This document shows, piece by piece, positions 35,828-45,227 of a stretch of 64,000 nucleotides of DNA (within the stretch, counting starts at the first letter, position 1; each line of letters opens with the position of its first letter). The position numbers were made by a program, and so were the translations under genes. The DNA comes from Pseudomonadaceae bacterium (GTDB lineage Bacteria; Pseudomonadota; Gammaproteobacteria; Pseudomonadales; Pseudomonadaceae): positions 434,001 through 498,000 of the forward strand of contig CAAFUS010000017.1 of assembly GCA_900766265.1 (NCBI GenBank). The letters are read 5' to 3'. Under the pieces are notes generated by a model. It was given only the letters and a program-made list of their open reading frames with translations. It had not been told where the DNA came from and ran no database searches.

Positions 35828-37792
35828 TCACGCGCCAGTTGAGGTCGATGTAGCGGCAGATGTTGAGCGGTTCAACAGGTTGCGCAGTTGATCTTTTTCC
35901 TCTGCGCTAAGTTCACCCTGACGTGCCTTGCGAAGCAGCAGCTCCAGGCTGCGCTCGCGTTGTCTTGCGGCCAGGGTAGTTATAGTGTCGAAAAACTGTT
36001 GTTCAAGGTTATCGGCCGAAATGAGCCATTCTTTCTCGGCCAAGGCACGCAAAAGACGCCCTTGGTCGGTTCCGTGCCAGCGGGCGATGAGTTGCAGCGT
36101 CCGCAGCTTCGGATTTTTCTGCAGCGTGCCGAGCAAGGCGACCAGCAGCTGTGCATACGTGTCGTCTTCGGCGGCAAAATGGCTGACATCCTCGACCTTC
36201 TGGGCCAGCTCCGGGTGGTGAAGCAATGTGCGCAGGGTGGTCAGCGTCGGCGGTTCGACGGTAGCCGGGGTGCGTGGGCCGCGCGGTGCGGCATCGTCCT
36301 TGCGTCCGGATTTGTTCCAATCCTTCTTGCCGCCCTTCTTCCAGTCGCCCTTGCCGTCCTTCTTCCACTCCTTCTTGCCGCCGCGTCCGGGGCTTTCGCC
36401 CGGCGTGTGAGGCTCGTAATACGCGGGTTCGGGCTCGCTGCTGTCGAAATAGTAGCCTTCGTCCTGGCTGGCTGGTTCCTGTCGGGGACTTCCCTGGCTC
36501 ATCTCCTGCAGCGCCTGGCCGTTGAGGCCGGTGAGCTCGCTTAACCGCTGGCGCATCAGGGTGCGCAGGTTGGCCCCCGGAATCTTTTCGATCAACGGTG
36601 CGGCGAGCGTCGCCAGATGCGCCTTGCCTTCGAGCGAGCGCGGATCGGCCTCTTCGCTCAGTTGCTGGAAAAAGTAATCGGCCAGCGGCTGTGCCTGCTG
36701 GTTGATGCGGGCACGAAACGCGTCGGTCCCTTCGGCGCGCACCAGGCTGTCCGGATCTTCCCCGTCGGGCAGAAACAAGAAGCGCGCGCGGCGGCCGTCC
36801 TGCAGGTTCGGCAGGGTCGCTTCCAGTGCCCGCCAGGCGGCCTTGCGTCCGGCCATGTCACCGTCGAAGCAGAACAGCACGTGCGGCACGATGCGAAACA
36901 GTCGCTTGAGGTGCTCCTCGCTGGTGGCGGTGCCGAGGGTGGCGACGGCGTTGCGCAGGCCCTGTTGTGCCAGCGCGATCACGTCCATGTAACCCTCGAC
37001 CACCATGATTTCGTCGAGATCGCGGTTGGCCTTGCGCGCCTCGTAGAGCCCGTAGAGCTCCTGGCCCTTGTGGAAGACCGGCGTCTCCGGCGAGTTGAGG
37101 TACTTGGGCTTGTCGTCACCGAGCACGCGCCCGCCAAAGGCGATTACCCTGCCGCGGCTGTCCCGGATCGGGAACATCACCCGGTCGCGGAAGCGGTCGT
37201 AGCGCTTGCCGGTGTCGGCGTTCTCGATCAGCAGGCCGGCGTCGATCATCGCCTTCTGCTGCAGCGCATCGCCGCCCAAATGCTTCATCAGATTGTCCCA
37301 GCCCGGCGGTGCGAAGCCGAGGCCGAAATCGCGGGCGATAACGCCGGAGAGCCCGCGACCCTTGAGATACTCCACCGCGGCCTTGCGGGTGGGGTGGCTC
37401 TTGAGTGCCTGGCGGTAGTATTCGGCCGCGGCGTCCAGCAATGGGTAGAGCGGCGAGTCCACCGGCTGGCGCTTCTGGGTGCGACCGCCTTCTTCTCGCG
37501 GAACCTCCATGCCGGCGCGCCGGGCCAGATCCTCGACTGCCTGGGGGAAGTCCAGGTTGTCGTGGTCCATGACGAAGCCCAGGGCGTTACCGCCGGCGCC
37601 GCAGCCGAAGCAGTAGTAGAACTGCTTGTCGGGGCTGACGCTGAAGGAGGGCGTTTTTTCGTTATGGAAGGGGCAGCGCGCGGTGTAGTTCTTGCCGGCC
37701 TTCTTCAGCTGGATGCGCGAGCCGACCACCTCGACGATGTCGGAGCGGTTGAGCAGGTCATCGATGAACGATTGGGGAATCAGGCCGGCCAT
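35828..37792 (-). CDS. dnaG: DNA primase DnaG
   Basis: The protein is 654 aa. A CHC2 zinc domain is at the N-terminus (CPFHNEKTPSFSV then YYCFGCG), and the primase core with Toprim follows (VVEGYMDVIAL, FCFDGDMAGRKAA). A linker at about 465-500 is made of short Lys/Trp/Gly repeats (GGKKEWKKDGKGDWKKGGKKDW). The C-terminal helicase-binding domain closes the protein. It makes RNA primers for replication. The repeat linker is longer than in E. coli (581 aa in total) and lies just before the DnaB-binding part. The gene is downstream of tandem terminators after rpsU, so its expression is reduced relative to rpsU. Confidence 0.97.
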   Translation of the reverse strand: MAGLIPQSFIDDLLNRSDIVEVVGSRIQLKKAGKNYTARCPFHNEKTPSFSVSPDKQFYYCFGCGAGGNALGFVMDHDNLDFPQAVEDLARRAGMEVPREEGGRTQKRQPVDSPLYPLLDAAAEYYRQALKSHPTRKAAVEYLKGRGLSGVIARDFGLGFAPPGWDNLMKHLGGDALQQKAMIDAGLLIENADTGKRYDRFRDRVMFPIRDSRGRVIAFGGRVLGDDKPKYLNSPETPVFHKGQELYGLYEARKANRDLDEIMVVEGYMDVIALAQQGLRNAVATLGTATSEEHLKRLFRIVPHVLFCFDGDMAGRKAAWRALEATLPNLQDGRRARFLFLPDGEDPDSLVRAEGTDAFRARINQQAQPLADYFFQQLSEEADPRSLEGKAHLATLAAPLIEKIPGANLRTLMRQRLSELTGLNGQALQEMSQGSPRQEPASQDEGYYFDSSEPEPAYYEPHTPGESPGRGGKKEWKKDGKGDWKKGGKKDWNKSGRKDDAAPRGPRTPATVEPPTLTTLRTLLHHPELAQKVEDVSHFAAEDDTYAQLLVALLGTLQKNPKLRTLQLIARWHGTDQGRLLRALAEKEWLISADNLEQQFFDTITTLAARQRERSLELLLRKARQGELSAEEKDQLRNLLNRSTSAATSTSTGA

Positions 37793-37920
37793 GAGTCTCT
37801 GGATACGCGCATGTTGAAGCAGGCCAACGGCACGGGCCGCAAGGCCCGAGTAACCACGCTCATCTTCCGGTCACCCTGTCGACCCGATCTTCGACCGCTA
37901 TCGAGGTTTGACTGGAAATG

Positions 37921-37958
37921 AAAAAACTCCGACCATTCGCCGGTTGGCGAAGCGGAGT
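37921..37958 (-). terminator. Second terminator between rpsU and dnaG
   Basis: On the minus strand an outer stem ACTCCG / CGGAGT encloses an inner stem TTCGCC / GGCGAA and is followed by TTTTTT. Confidence 0.75.
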
Positions 37959-37965
37959 CTGGTGC

Positions 37966-37988
37966 AAAGCCCGGCATGGCCGGGCTTT
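37966..37988 (-). terminator. First terminator between rpsU and dnaG
   Basis: A 10-bp perfect stem AAAGCCCGGC / GCCGGGCTTT with a 3-nt loop, 23 bp after the rpsU stop. It matches the known partial terminator position of this operon in enterobacteria. Confidence 0.8.
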
Positions 37989-38010
37989 ATGCGGCGTCAG
38001 CTGTGCTGGA

Positions 38011-38226
38011 TCAGTACAGGCGCACGCTGCGGCGCTGTTCGCGCTGCACTTTCTTGGCGTGACGCTTGACCGCGGCGGCGGCTTTGCGCTTGCGCTCGGA
38101 AGTCGGCTTTTCGTAGAACTCGCGGCTACGAACTTCGGCCAGAACACCGGCCTTTTCGCACGAACGCTTGAAGCGACGCAGAGCTACGTCGAAGGGTTCG
38201 TTCTCTTTAACTTTGACATTGGGCAT
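38011..38226 (-). CDS. rpsU: 30S ribosomal protein bS21
   Basis: The 71-aa protein is the standard length, with [20 protein letters not shown] and a basic Arg/Lys-rich C-terminus ([18 protein letters not shown]). It helps base-pairing of the 16S 3' end with mRNA. It is the first gene of the rpsU-dnaG-rpoD operon and is divergent from tsaD. Confidence 0.98.
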   Translation of the reverse strand: MPNVKVKENEPFDVALRRFKRSCEKAGVLAEVRSREFYEKPTSERKRKAAAAVKRHAKKVQREQRRSVRLY

Positions 38227-38426
38227 CCAGCACGTACCTTCACTTGTTTACCGGTTACAACGCGCTTCGGCAAATGACTCGCAAGCACGCTGGTTTTAAG
38301 GGTTGCGGATGTTAACCCTTCGCCGGGGGGATTGCAAAGCCTCCGATCTAAAAACGCTGGTCGGTCGCTTGCCGGGCCGATTAATATGCACGGCTTCTTT
38401 TTCAGCTGCCTCGAAGGTCTCCACAC

Positions 38427-39452
38427 ATGCTTGTGCTGGGTCTGGAAACGTCCTGCGATGAAACCGGCGTCGCGCTCTACGACAGCGAACAGGGCCTGTT
38501 GGCCGACGCGCTGTTCAGCCAGATCGACCTGCATCGGGTATTCGGCGGTGTGGTGCCGGAGCTGGCTTCGCGCGACCACGTCAAGCGTATGCTGCCGCTC
38601 ATTCGCCAGGTACTCGACGAATCCGGCCGACAGGCGGACGACATCGACGCGGTTGCCTATACCGCCGGGCCCGGCCTGGTCGGCGCGTTGTTGGTTGGGG
38701 CGTCTTGTGCCCAGGCGCTTGCGCTGGCCTGGGGCGTTCCGGCGCTCGGCGTGCACCATATGGAAGGTCATCTGTTGGCGCCGATGCTTGAAGAGCAGCC
38801 GCCAGTGTTCCCGTTCGTCGCCTTGCTGGTGTCCGGCGGTCATACCCAGCTGGTTCGTGTCGATGGCATCGGTCGCTACGAGCTCCTGGGCGAGTCGGTG
38901 GACGACGCCGCCGGTGAGGCCTTCGACAAAACCGCGAAGCTGATGGGGCTGCCGTATCCGGGCGGTCCGGAGATCGCGCGGCTGGCCGAGCACGGAAGCC
39001 CCGGGCGTTTCGTCTTCCCGCGGCCGATGACCGATCGCCCCGGGCTCGACTTCAGCTTCAGCGGCCTCAAGACCTTTACCCTCAACACCTGGCAGCAATG
39101 CCGTGACGCTGGCGACGACAGCGAGCAGACCCGTTGCGACATCGCTCTGGCATTCCAGCAGGCGGTGGTGGAGACCCTGACCATCAAGTGCCGGCGGGCG
39201 CTGAAGCAGACCGGCCTGAAGAGCCTGGTGATCGCCGGTGGCGTGAGCGCCAACCGCGCGCTGCGCCAGGCGCTCGAAACGATGCTCGGCGAACTCAAGG
39301 GGGAGGTGTTTTACGCGCGCCCCCGCTTCTGTACCGACAACGGTGCCATGATCGCTTATGCCGGGTGCCAGCGCTTGCTGGCCGGTCAACACGAGGGGCC
39401 ACAGATTCAGGTGCAGGCACGCTGGCCGATGGAGCAGTTGCAGCCGGTCTGA
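38427..39452 (+). CDS. tsaD: tRNA N6-threonylcarbamoyladenosine transferase TsaD
   Basis: The 341-aa protein has the ASKHA fold: [14 protein letters not shown] at the N-terminus, metal-binding HHMEGH ([11 protein letters not shown]), [10 protein letters not shown] and [14 protein letters not shown]. With TsaB, TsaC and TsaE it puts t6A on position 37 of ANN-decoding tRNAs. It is divergent from rpsU, the conserved arrangement. An inverted repeat (AAGGGTT / AACCCTT, 38298-38320) lies in the divergent gap. Confidence 0.98.
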   Translation: MLVLGLETSCDETGVALYDSEQGLLADALFSQIDLHRVFGGVVPELASRDHVKRMLPLIRQVLDESGRQADDIDAVAYTAGPGLVGALLVGASCAQALALAWGVPALGVHHMEGHLLAPMLEEQPPVFPFVALLVSGGHTQLVRVDGIGRYELLGESVDDAAGEAFDKTAKLMGLPYPGGPEIARLAEHGSPGRFVFPRPMTDRPGLDFSFSGLKTFTLNTWQQCRDAGDDSEQTRCDIALAFQQAVVETLTIKCRRALKQTGLKSLVIAGGVSANRALRQALETMLGELKGEVFYARPRFCTDNGAMIAYAGCQRLLAGQHEGPQIQVQARWPMEQLQPV

Positions 39453-39459
39453 GGATCGG

Positions 39460-40029
39460 TCAGAAATGGCGCTCGCGCCCGGCCATCAGATCGCGCACAT
39501 TGCTTCGGTGTCGCCACACCACCAGGCAGGCGAGCACCGCCATAGGCAGCAGGGCAGCGGGCTTTTGCCAGGCGAGCAGCGGGAGGGTCAGGGGCAGTGC
39601 GCTCAAGGCTGCCACCGAGCTGGTGCGGGTGAGGCTGAACATGAGTAGCCAACAGCCCAGCGCGAGGAGTGCAGCGGGTGGGTAAAGCCCGAGCAGGGCG
39701 CCGGCGGCCGTGGCTACGCCCTTGCCGCCACGGAATCGGAAATACAATGGATAAAGGTGGCCGCAGACGGCGGCCAGACCGATCCAGGCCTGTTGCTGGG
39801 TCGTCTGCTCCAGATGGGCGGCGAGCAGGACTGGCAGCAGACCCTTGCACAGATCGCCGAGCAGCGTGGCGATGGCCAGGCGCTTGCCGGCCAGGCGCAG
39901 CATGTTGGTCGCGCCGGGGTTGCCAGAGCCGCCGGCACGCGGATCGGGCACGCCTGCCAGGCGACTGAGCATAATGGCAAACGACAGCGAGCCGAGCAGG
40001 TAGGCGAGCAAGGTCAGCAGCCAGAACAT
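39460..40029 (-). CDS. plsY: Glycerol-3-phosphate acyltransferase PlsY
   Basis: A 189-aa inner-membrane protein with about five helices and the PlsY motifs [25 protein letters not shown] and [11 protein letters not shown]. It transfers the acyl group from acyl-phosphate to glycerol-3-phosphate, the first step of phospholipid synthesis. I use the internal ATG at 40029 (protein begins MFWLL, the family start and length) over ATG 40038. It is convergent with tsaD. Confidence 0.96.
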   Translation of the reverse strand: MFWLLTLLAYLLGSLSFAIMLSRLAGVPDPRAGGSGNPGATNMLRLAGKRLAIATLLGDLCKGLLPVLLAAHLEQTTQQQAWIGLAAVCGHLYPLYFRFRGGKGVATAAGALLGLYPPAALLALGCWLLMFSLTRTSSVAALSALPLTLPLLAWQKPAALLPMAVLACLVVWRHRSNVRDLMAGRERHF

Positions 40030-40103
40030 GAATTCCATCCGGGGCAGGGAGCCCTGAGTCTAGCGGCGTCCCGAGGGGTTTGTCGTGTGTAGGAGAGCGA
40101 TGC

Positions 40104-40457
40104 GTGGATAGGGTTTTCATCGAGGGGCTCGAAGTCGACACTCTGATTGGTGCATACGACTGGGAGCGGGGAATCCGCCAGTGTCTGCGGCTCGACCTGA
40201 CCCTGGGCTGGGACATTCGTCCGGCAGCGCAGAACGATGAGCTGGACAAAGCACTGGATTATGCCCGGGTTGTCGAATCCATCGACGGCTTCGCCGCCCA
40301 GGCGCGTTTCGAGCTGGTGGAGACCTTCGCCGAGCGGCTGGCCGCCCGCCTGATGAGCGAGTTCGGTATCGTCTGGCTGCGGTTGCGGGTGACCAAGCCG
40401 GGCGTCAACCCACGCGCGGCCGCGCTGGGCGTGGAGATCGAACGCGGATGTCGCTGA
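40104..40457 (+). CDS. folB: Dihydroneopterin aldolase FolB
   Basis: A 117-aa protein starting with GTG behind AGGAGAGC. Family signs are VFIEGLEVDTLIGAYDWER, DYARVVESI and the C-terminal VTKPGVNP. It converts dihydroneopterin to hydroxymethyl-dihydropterin in folate synthesis. The length equals Pseudomonas FolB. It overlaps folK by 10 bp, so the two successive enzymes are co-translated. Confidence 0.96.
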   Translation: MDRVFIEGLEVDTLIGAYDWERGIRQCLRLDLTLGWDIRPAAQNDELDKALDYARVVESIDGFAAQARFELVETFAERLAARLMSEFGIVWLRLRVTKPGVNPRAAALGVEIERGCR

Positions 40458-40996
40458 CACCAGTATTGCTGGGCCTGGGAAGCAACATCGCCCGGGAAAG
40501 GCATCTGCTCGCAGGGCTCGAAGCCCTGAGCGAGGTGCTGACCGGGATGCGCTGCTCGCCTGTGTTCGAGAGCCTGGCGGTGGGGATCAGGAGCGACAAC
40601 TTCTACAACCTGGTCGTCCACGGCTTCACGGCGCTGCCGTTGCTGGAGCTGGACCGCCGGCTCAAGTTCATCGAGGCGGACAACGGCCGCTATGCGCCCG
40701 ACCGCAAGGGGCTGCCGCTGGACATCGATGTGCTGACCTACAGTGACTACGCAGGCCAGTTCGATGGGCTGTTGCTGCCTCGCCCGGAAATACTGAAGAA
40801 CGCCTTCGTCCTGTGGCCGCTGGCCTTGCTGGCGCCGGACACCTGCCATCCCGGGGTTGGCCGAACCTTCGCCGACCTCTGGGCGGCGGCATCCATCGAC
40901 CAGCAGCTCTGGCCGGTGCCGTTCCAGTGGCGCGGTCTTGAGCTGACGCCGAACGCGCTGATAGCGGCCCATTCCCGGCCGAACTCGCGCGGCTGA
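40448..40996 (+). CDS. folK: Hydroxymethyl-dihydropterin pyrophosphokinase FolK
   Basis: A 182-aa protein with LLGLGSNIARERHL at the N-terminus and PLDIDVLTYSD (the metal-binding DID motif). It adds pyrophosphate from ATP to the product of FolB. Some conserved pieces are shorter than in E. coli FolK; this is the shorter version that usually follows folB in Pseudomonas. Confidence 0.9.
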   Translation: MSLTPVLLGLGSNIARERHLLAGLEALSEVLTGMRCSPVFESLAVGIRSDNFYNLVVHGFTALPLLELDRRLKFIEADNGRYAPDRKGLPLDIDVLTYSDYAGQFDGLLLPRPEILKNAFVLWPLALLAPDTCHPGVGRTFADLWAAASIDQQLWPVPFQWRGLELTPNALIAAHSRPNSRG

Positions 40997-41018
40997 GCCC
41001 GCCTTGGGCCGACGGGCG

Positions 41019-42209
41019 TCAGGGCGGAGTCGCTTCGACACTTTCCCGGTACGCCCTGAGCGCCTCGAGCCGCTCACGCTTGATCGCCTCGCCCAATGCC
41101 GCGCCCTGAAAACCATGCTCCATGAGCTGGTCGACCCGAACCGCTCGTGCGACTTCGGCGGCCCGGCGCAGGTAGTTGGTCTGCTGGTGCATCGCCTCGC
41201 GCCCGTCGTCGGTGCGCGCCGAGGCGTCCATTTCGCACACGGCGAGAAACAGCTCGAACCGTTCGGGGCGCCGGTAGATGTCGAAGTGCTGCAGCAGGGC
41301 GAGCAGGGTGTCGGGCTCGAGCGTCGTGGACTGACGGGCTTGGGCGAGATATTCGCCGCTGAGCCGAGCCAGCTCCTGGCAGTCGCGCGGCACCTTCAAC
41401 CGCTGGTTGATCGCATCGAGTTGCCGGGTGTCGGCCCGCTCGGGCGCGGCTTCCGTCGTCTTTCGGCAGACGAGGCCGAGCAGCAGGCAGGCCCAGCGCA
41501 CCGGCAGTGGCTGCGCCTGTTTCGCGCACGCGCGCAGAATGCGTAGAAACCCGTCGCCCTGCTTTGCGAACAGGGCGTCGAGCTCGGGCAGCAGTCGGGC
41601 GAGCGCGCCGCAATCGTACAGGACCTGGATGAACACATCGGGGCGAGGCTCCATCAGCGCGCGGGAGATCTCCTTCCAGCTGCGCTCCGGCGTCAGCGCC
41701 CCCAGTTCGCCGGATTCGGCCAGTTGGCGCATCAGCTCGAGCGTCTCGTCGGCAACCCTGAAGCCCAGTTCGTGGTAACGGGCGGCGAAGCGCGCGACAC
41801 GCAGGACGCGTAGCGGGTCCTCGGCAAAGGCGGGGGAGACGTGGCGCAACACGCGCTCGGCCAGGTCGCGCTGTCCGCCATAGGGGTCGACCAGGTTGCC
41901 GTGATCATCTTCGGCAATGGCGTTGATGGTCAGGTCGCGGCGAACGAGGTCGTCTTCGAGGGTGACGTCCGGGCTGGCGTAAAAGGTGAAGCCGCCGTAG
42001 CCACGCCCACTCTTTCGCTCGGTGCGGGCCAGGGCGTACTCCTCGCTGGTTTCAGGATGCAGGAACACCGGGAAATCCGCCCCGACCGGTCGGTATCCCT
42101 TGGCCTGCATCTCTTCGGCTGTCGCCCCGACCACCACCCAGTCCACCTCGCTGACCGGCCTGCCTAACAGGCGATCACGTACCGCGCCGCCCACCTTGTA
42201 TATCTGCAT
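41019..42209 (-). CDS. cca: CCA-adding tRNA nucleotidyltransferase
   Basis: A 396-aa class II enzyme: [11 protein letters not shown] at the N-terminus, metal residues in [21 protein letters not shown], and a neck with [15 protein letters not shown]. There is no C-terminal HD domain, so the protein stops at about 400 residues as in short Pseudomonas types. It repairs or adds CCA at tRNA ends. ATG 42209 follows GGAGGTGAGC; the in-frame GTG just upstream lies in that ribosome site. Confidence 0.95.
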   Translation of the reverse strand: MQIYKVGGAVRDRLLGRPVSEVDWVVVGATAEEMQAKGYRPVGADFPVFLHPETSEEYALARTERKSGRGYGGFTFYASPDVTLEDDLVRRDLTINAIAEDDHGNLVDPYGGQRDLAERVLRHVSPAFAEDPLRVLRVARFAARYHELGFRVADETLELMRQLAESGELGALTPERSWKEISRALMEPRPDVFIQVLYDCGALARLLPELDALFAKQGDGFLRILRACAKQAQPLPVRWACLLLGLVCRKTTEAAPERADTRQLDAINQRLKVPRDCQELARLSGEYLAQARQSTTLEPDTLLALLQHFDIYRRPERFELFLAVCEMDASARTDDGREAMHQQTNYLRRAAEVARAVRVDQLMEHGFQGAALGEAIKRERLEALRAYRESVEATPP

Positions 42210-42279
42210 GCTCACCTCCGTAGCGCTGCAGGATAAGGTACCGGCGCGGCGATGCCGAGGGGGCGGGCCGCGTGCGGTG

Positions 42280-43830
42280 CTAGATCGGTGGAATGGCCAG
42301 CTCCAGACGAGGGAAGTGGCTTTCGGGCTCTCCGTCAGTGCGCGGCGGCATGTGTTTGGTGGTGACCAGCCGGTCGTCCTGGCGCGACTCCAGATGCACG
42401 TCGAACCCCCAGAGCCGATGCAGGTGCTTGAGCACGTCTTCGGTGGACTTGCCCAGCGGTTTGCGGTCGTGCTGCTGATGACGCAGCGTCAGCGAGCGGT
42501 CGCCGCGCCGGTCGACGTTCCACACCTGCACGTTGGGCTCGCGGTTGCCAAGGTTGTATTGCGCTGCCAGCAGCTCGCGGATGGTGCGATAGCCGCTGTC
42601 GTCGTGGATGGCGGGGACCAGCAGGTCTTCGCGGCTGTCGTCGTCCAGTATGCTGAACAGCTTCAGGTCGCGGATCACCTTGGGCGACAGGAACTGCAGG
42701 ATGAAGCTTTCGTCCTTGAAGTTGGTCATGGCGAACTTGACCGTGGTCAGCCAGTCGCTGCCGGCGATATCGGGGAACCAGCGTTGGTCTTCCTCGGTGG
42801 GGTTCTCGCAGATGCGGCGGATGTCCTGATACATCGCGAAGCCCAGGGTGTAGGGATTGATGCCGCTGTAGTAGGGGCTGTCGAAGCCGGGCTGGTAGAT
42901 GACGCTGGTGTGGGACGCGAGAAACTCCAGCATGAAGCCGTCCGTCACCAGGCCCTCGTCGTACAGATCGTTCATCAGGGTGTAGTGCCAGAAGGTCGCC
43001 CAACCCTCGTTCATCACCTGGGTCTGGCGCTGGGGATAAAAGTACTGGGCGATCTTGCGGACGATGCGGACCACCTCCCGCTGCCATGGCTCCAGCAGGG
43101 GCGCATGCTTTTCGATGAAGTAGAGGATGTTTTCCTGCGGTTCGGCGGGGAAGCGCTTGTCGTCCTTCTCGCGATCCTTATCCGCGCCCTTGGGGATGGT
43201 GCGCCACAGGTCGTTGATCTGCCGTTGCAGGTGCTCTTCCCGATCCTTCTGGCGTCGCCGCTCCTCTTCGGCCGAGATAGGGTAGGGGCGCTTGTAACGG
43301 TCAACGCCGTAATTCATCAGCGCGTGGCAGGAATCGAGCAGGTCCTCGACCGCATCGATGCCGTGGCGCTCCTCGCATTGCATGATGTACTGCTTGGCGA
43401 ACACCAGGTAATCGATGATAGAGCGGGCGTCGGTCCAGGTACGGAACAGGTAGTTGCCCTTGAAGAAGCTGTTGTGGCCATAGCAGGCGTGGGCGATCAC
43501 CAAGGCCTGCATGGTCATGGTGTTTTCTTCCATCAGGTAGGCGATGCATGGATCGGAATTGATCACGATCTCGTAGGCCAGCCCCATCTGACCCCGGGTG
43601 TAGTGCTTCTCGGTGTGAAGGAACTGCTTGCCGTAGGACCAGTGGTGGTAGCCCAGCGGCATGCCCACCGAGGCGTAGGCGTCCATCATCTGCTCGGCAG
43701 TGATGACTTCGATCTGGTTGGGGTAGGTATCGAGCGCGTATCGCTCGGCGATCCGTCCGATCTCCCGGTCGTAGGCCTTGATCAGGTCGAAGGTCCATTC
43801 CGAACCGGTGGAAATGGGCTGACGTTTCAT
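42280..43830 (-). CDS. SpoVR family protein
   Basis: A 516-aa protein with the SpoVR core ([61 protein letters not shown]). The His and Glu residues suggest a metal site, but the activity is unknown. It is the third gene of prkA-yeaH-spoVR, a stress/stationary-phase operon in many proteobacteria. ATG 43830 has GAGGTGC upstream. The gene is intact. Confidence 0.93.
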   Translation of the reverse strand: MKRQPISTGSEWTFDLIKAYDREIGRIAERYALDTYPNQIEVITAEQMMDAYASVGMPLGYHHWSYGKQFLHTEKHYTRGQMGLAYEIVINSDPCIAYLMEENTMTMQALVIAHACYGHNSFFKGNYLFRTWTDARSIIDYLVFAKQYIMQCEERHGIDAVEDLLDSCHALMNYGVDRYKRPYPISAEEERRRQKDREEHLQRQINDLWRTIPKGADKDREKDDKRFPAEPQENILYFIEKHAPLLEPWQREVVRIVRKIAQYFYPQRQTQVMNEGWATFWHYTLMNDLYDEGLVTDGFMLEFLASHTSVIYQPGFDSPYYSGINPYTLGFAMYQDIRRICENPTEEDQRWFPDIAGSDWLTTVKFAMTNFKDESFILQFLSPKVIRDLKLFSILDDDSREDLLVPAIHDDSGYRTIRELLAAQYNLGNREPNVQVWNVDRRGDRSLTLRHQQHDRKPLGKSTEDVLKHLHRLWGFDVHLESRQDDRLVTTKHMPPRTDGEPESHFPRLELAIPPI

Positions 43831-43860
43831 GCTGCGCACCTCGCTTCATGCGCCCGCTGG

Positions 43861-45132
43861 TCAAGCCAGCCGGCGCTGGAACAGCTCGCGGAATACCGGG
43901 TAGATGTCGCTGGCCGACACCAGCTGTTGTTGGGCGAAGGAGTCGCCGAACGCTTCGCACACCTGGTTATATTCGTACCACAACGCCTGATGTTCGCGAG
44001 GCGTGATTTCCACATAGGTGTAGTACTGGACGAACGGCATGATCTGGTTGATCAGGATGTCCCGACAGATGGGTGAGTCGTCGTTCCAGTTGTCCCCATC
44101 CGAAGCCTGGGCGCCGTAGATGTTCCATTCGCCGACCGGGTAGCGTTCGGCCATGATCTCCTGCATCAGTTTCAGGGCACTGGAGACGATGGTGCCTCCG
44201 GTTTCTCGGCTGTAGAAGAACTCCTCCTCGTCGACCTCCTTGGCGCTGGTGTGGTGGCGGATGAACACCACGTCGATCTTGTCGTAGTTCCGCTTGAGGA
44301 ACAGGTACAGCAGGATGAAGAAGCGTTTCGCGATGTCCTTGGTCGCCTGGGTCATTGAGCCCGAGACATCCATCAGGCAGAACATCACGGCTTTCGAGCT
44401 GGGGTTGGGCTGTTTGCTCAGCAGGTTGTACTTGAGGTCGAAGGTGTCGAGAAACGGGACGCGCTTGACCCGCGCCTGCAGCCGTTCGATTTCCGCTTCG
44501 GTGGTGCGGATATCGGTGAAGTTGTCCGGCTCCTCGAGCTTCAGGCGTTCGAGCTCGGCCTTCAGTTCGCGCAGCCGGGCTCGGCTGCTGCCCGAGAGGG
44601 CGATGCGCCGGGCATGGGCCGAGCGCAGGGTGCGCACGATGTTGATGCGCGAAGGGTTGCCGTCGCTGCTGATGCCGGCGCGCACGGTCTTGAAGGTATC
44701 GGCGCCGGTCAGGTGCCGCTTGACCAGGTTGGGCAACTCCAGGTCCTCGAACATGAAGTCGAGAAACTCTTCCTGGGTAATCTGAAAGACGAACTCATCC
44801 AGGCCTTCGCCGCTGTTGCTGGCTTGGCCGGCGCCCTGACCACCTCCGCCCCCACCTTGCGGGCGCGGAATGCGTTCGCCTGCGGTGAATTCCTTGTTGC
44901 CGGGATGGACGATGGTCTGGCGTCCGCCGCGGCCGTGGTGCAGCACCGGCTCGTCGATGTCGCGGCCAGGGATGCTGATCTGTTCGCCGTGCTCCATATC
45001 GGTGATCGAGCGGCGGCTGACCGCCTCCTCGACCGCTTTCTTGATATGGCCACGGTAACGCCTGAGGAAGCGCTGGCGGTTAACCGTACTCTTGTTCTTG
45101 CCATTAAGGCGTCGGTCGATCACGTAGCTCAT
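43861..45132 (-). CDS. yeaH: YeaH/DUF444 family protein
   Basis: A 423-aa protein. The N-terminus is basic and DUF444-typical ([20 protein letters not shown]), followed by a Gly-rich loop ([13 protein letters not shown]). The C-terminal half is VWA-like with a MIDAS-type DVSGSMT. It probably works with the PrkA kinase upstream. ATG 45132 lies behind GGAGGGCTC. In E. coli the homologue is controlled with yeaG by RpoS and nitrogen signals. Confidence 0.93.
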   Translation of the reverse strand: MSYVIDRRLNGKNKSTVNRQRFLRRYRGHIKKAVEEAVSRRSITDMEHGEQISIPGRDIDEPVLHHGRGGRQTIVHPGNKEFTAGERIPRPQGGGGGGQGAGQASNSGEGLDEFVFQITQEEFLDFMFEDLELPNLVKRHLTGADTFKTVRAGISSDGNPSRINIVRTLRSAHARRIALSGSSRARLRELKAELERLKLEEPDNFTDIRTTEAEIERLQARVKRVPFLDTFDLKYNLLSKQPNPSSKAVMFCLMDVSGSMTQATKDIAKRFFILLYLFLKRNYDKIDVVFIRHHTSAKEVDEEEFFYSRETGGTIVSSALKLMQEIMAERYPVGEWNIYGAQASDGDNWNDDSPICRDILINQIMPFVQYYTYVEITPREHQALWYEYNQVCEAFGDSFAQQQLVSASDIYPVFRELFQRRLA

Positions 45133-45150
45133 ATGAGCCCTCCGGGCTGA

Positions 45151-45222
45151 GCTGGAAGTCATAAGCCTGAAGCTGGGGCGCGTTCCGCTTGTTTTTCACG
45201 CCTCAGGCTTCAGGCTTCCAGC
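45151..45222. repeat. Interrupted inverted repeat (REP-like) between prkA and yeaH
   Basis: Left arm GCTGGAAG, 5-nt insertion TCATA, then AGCCTGAAGC (45151-45173). Right arm GCTTCAGGCTTCCAGC (45207-45222). Without the insertion the arms would pair over 16 bp. The tandem CAGGCTT units on the right suggest a dispersed intergenic element and not a terminator, as no T-run follows on the minus strand. Confidence 0.5.
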
Positions 45223-45227
45223 CGCGT

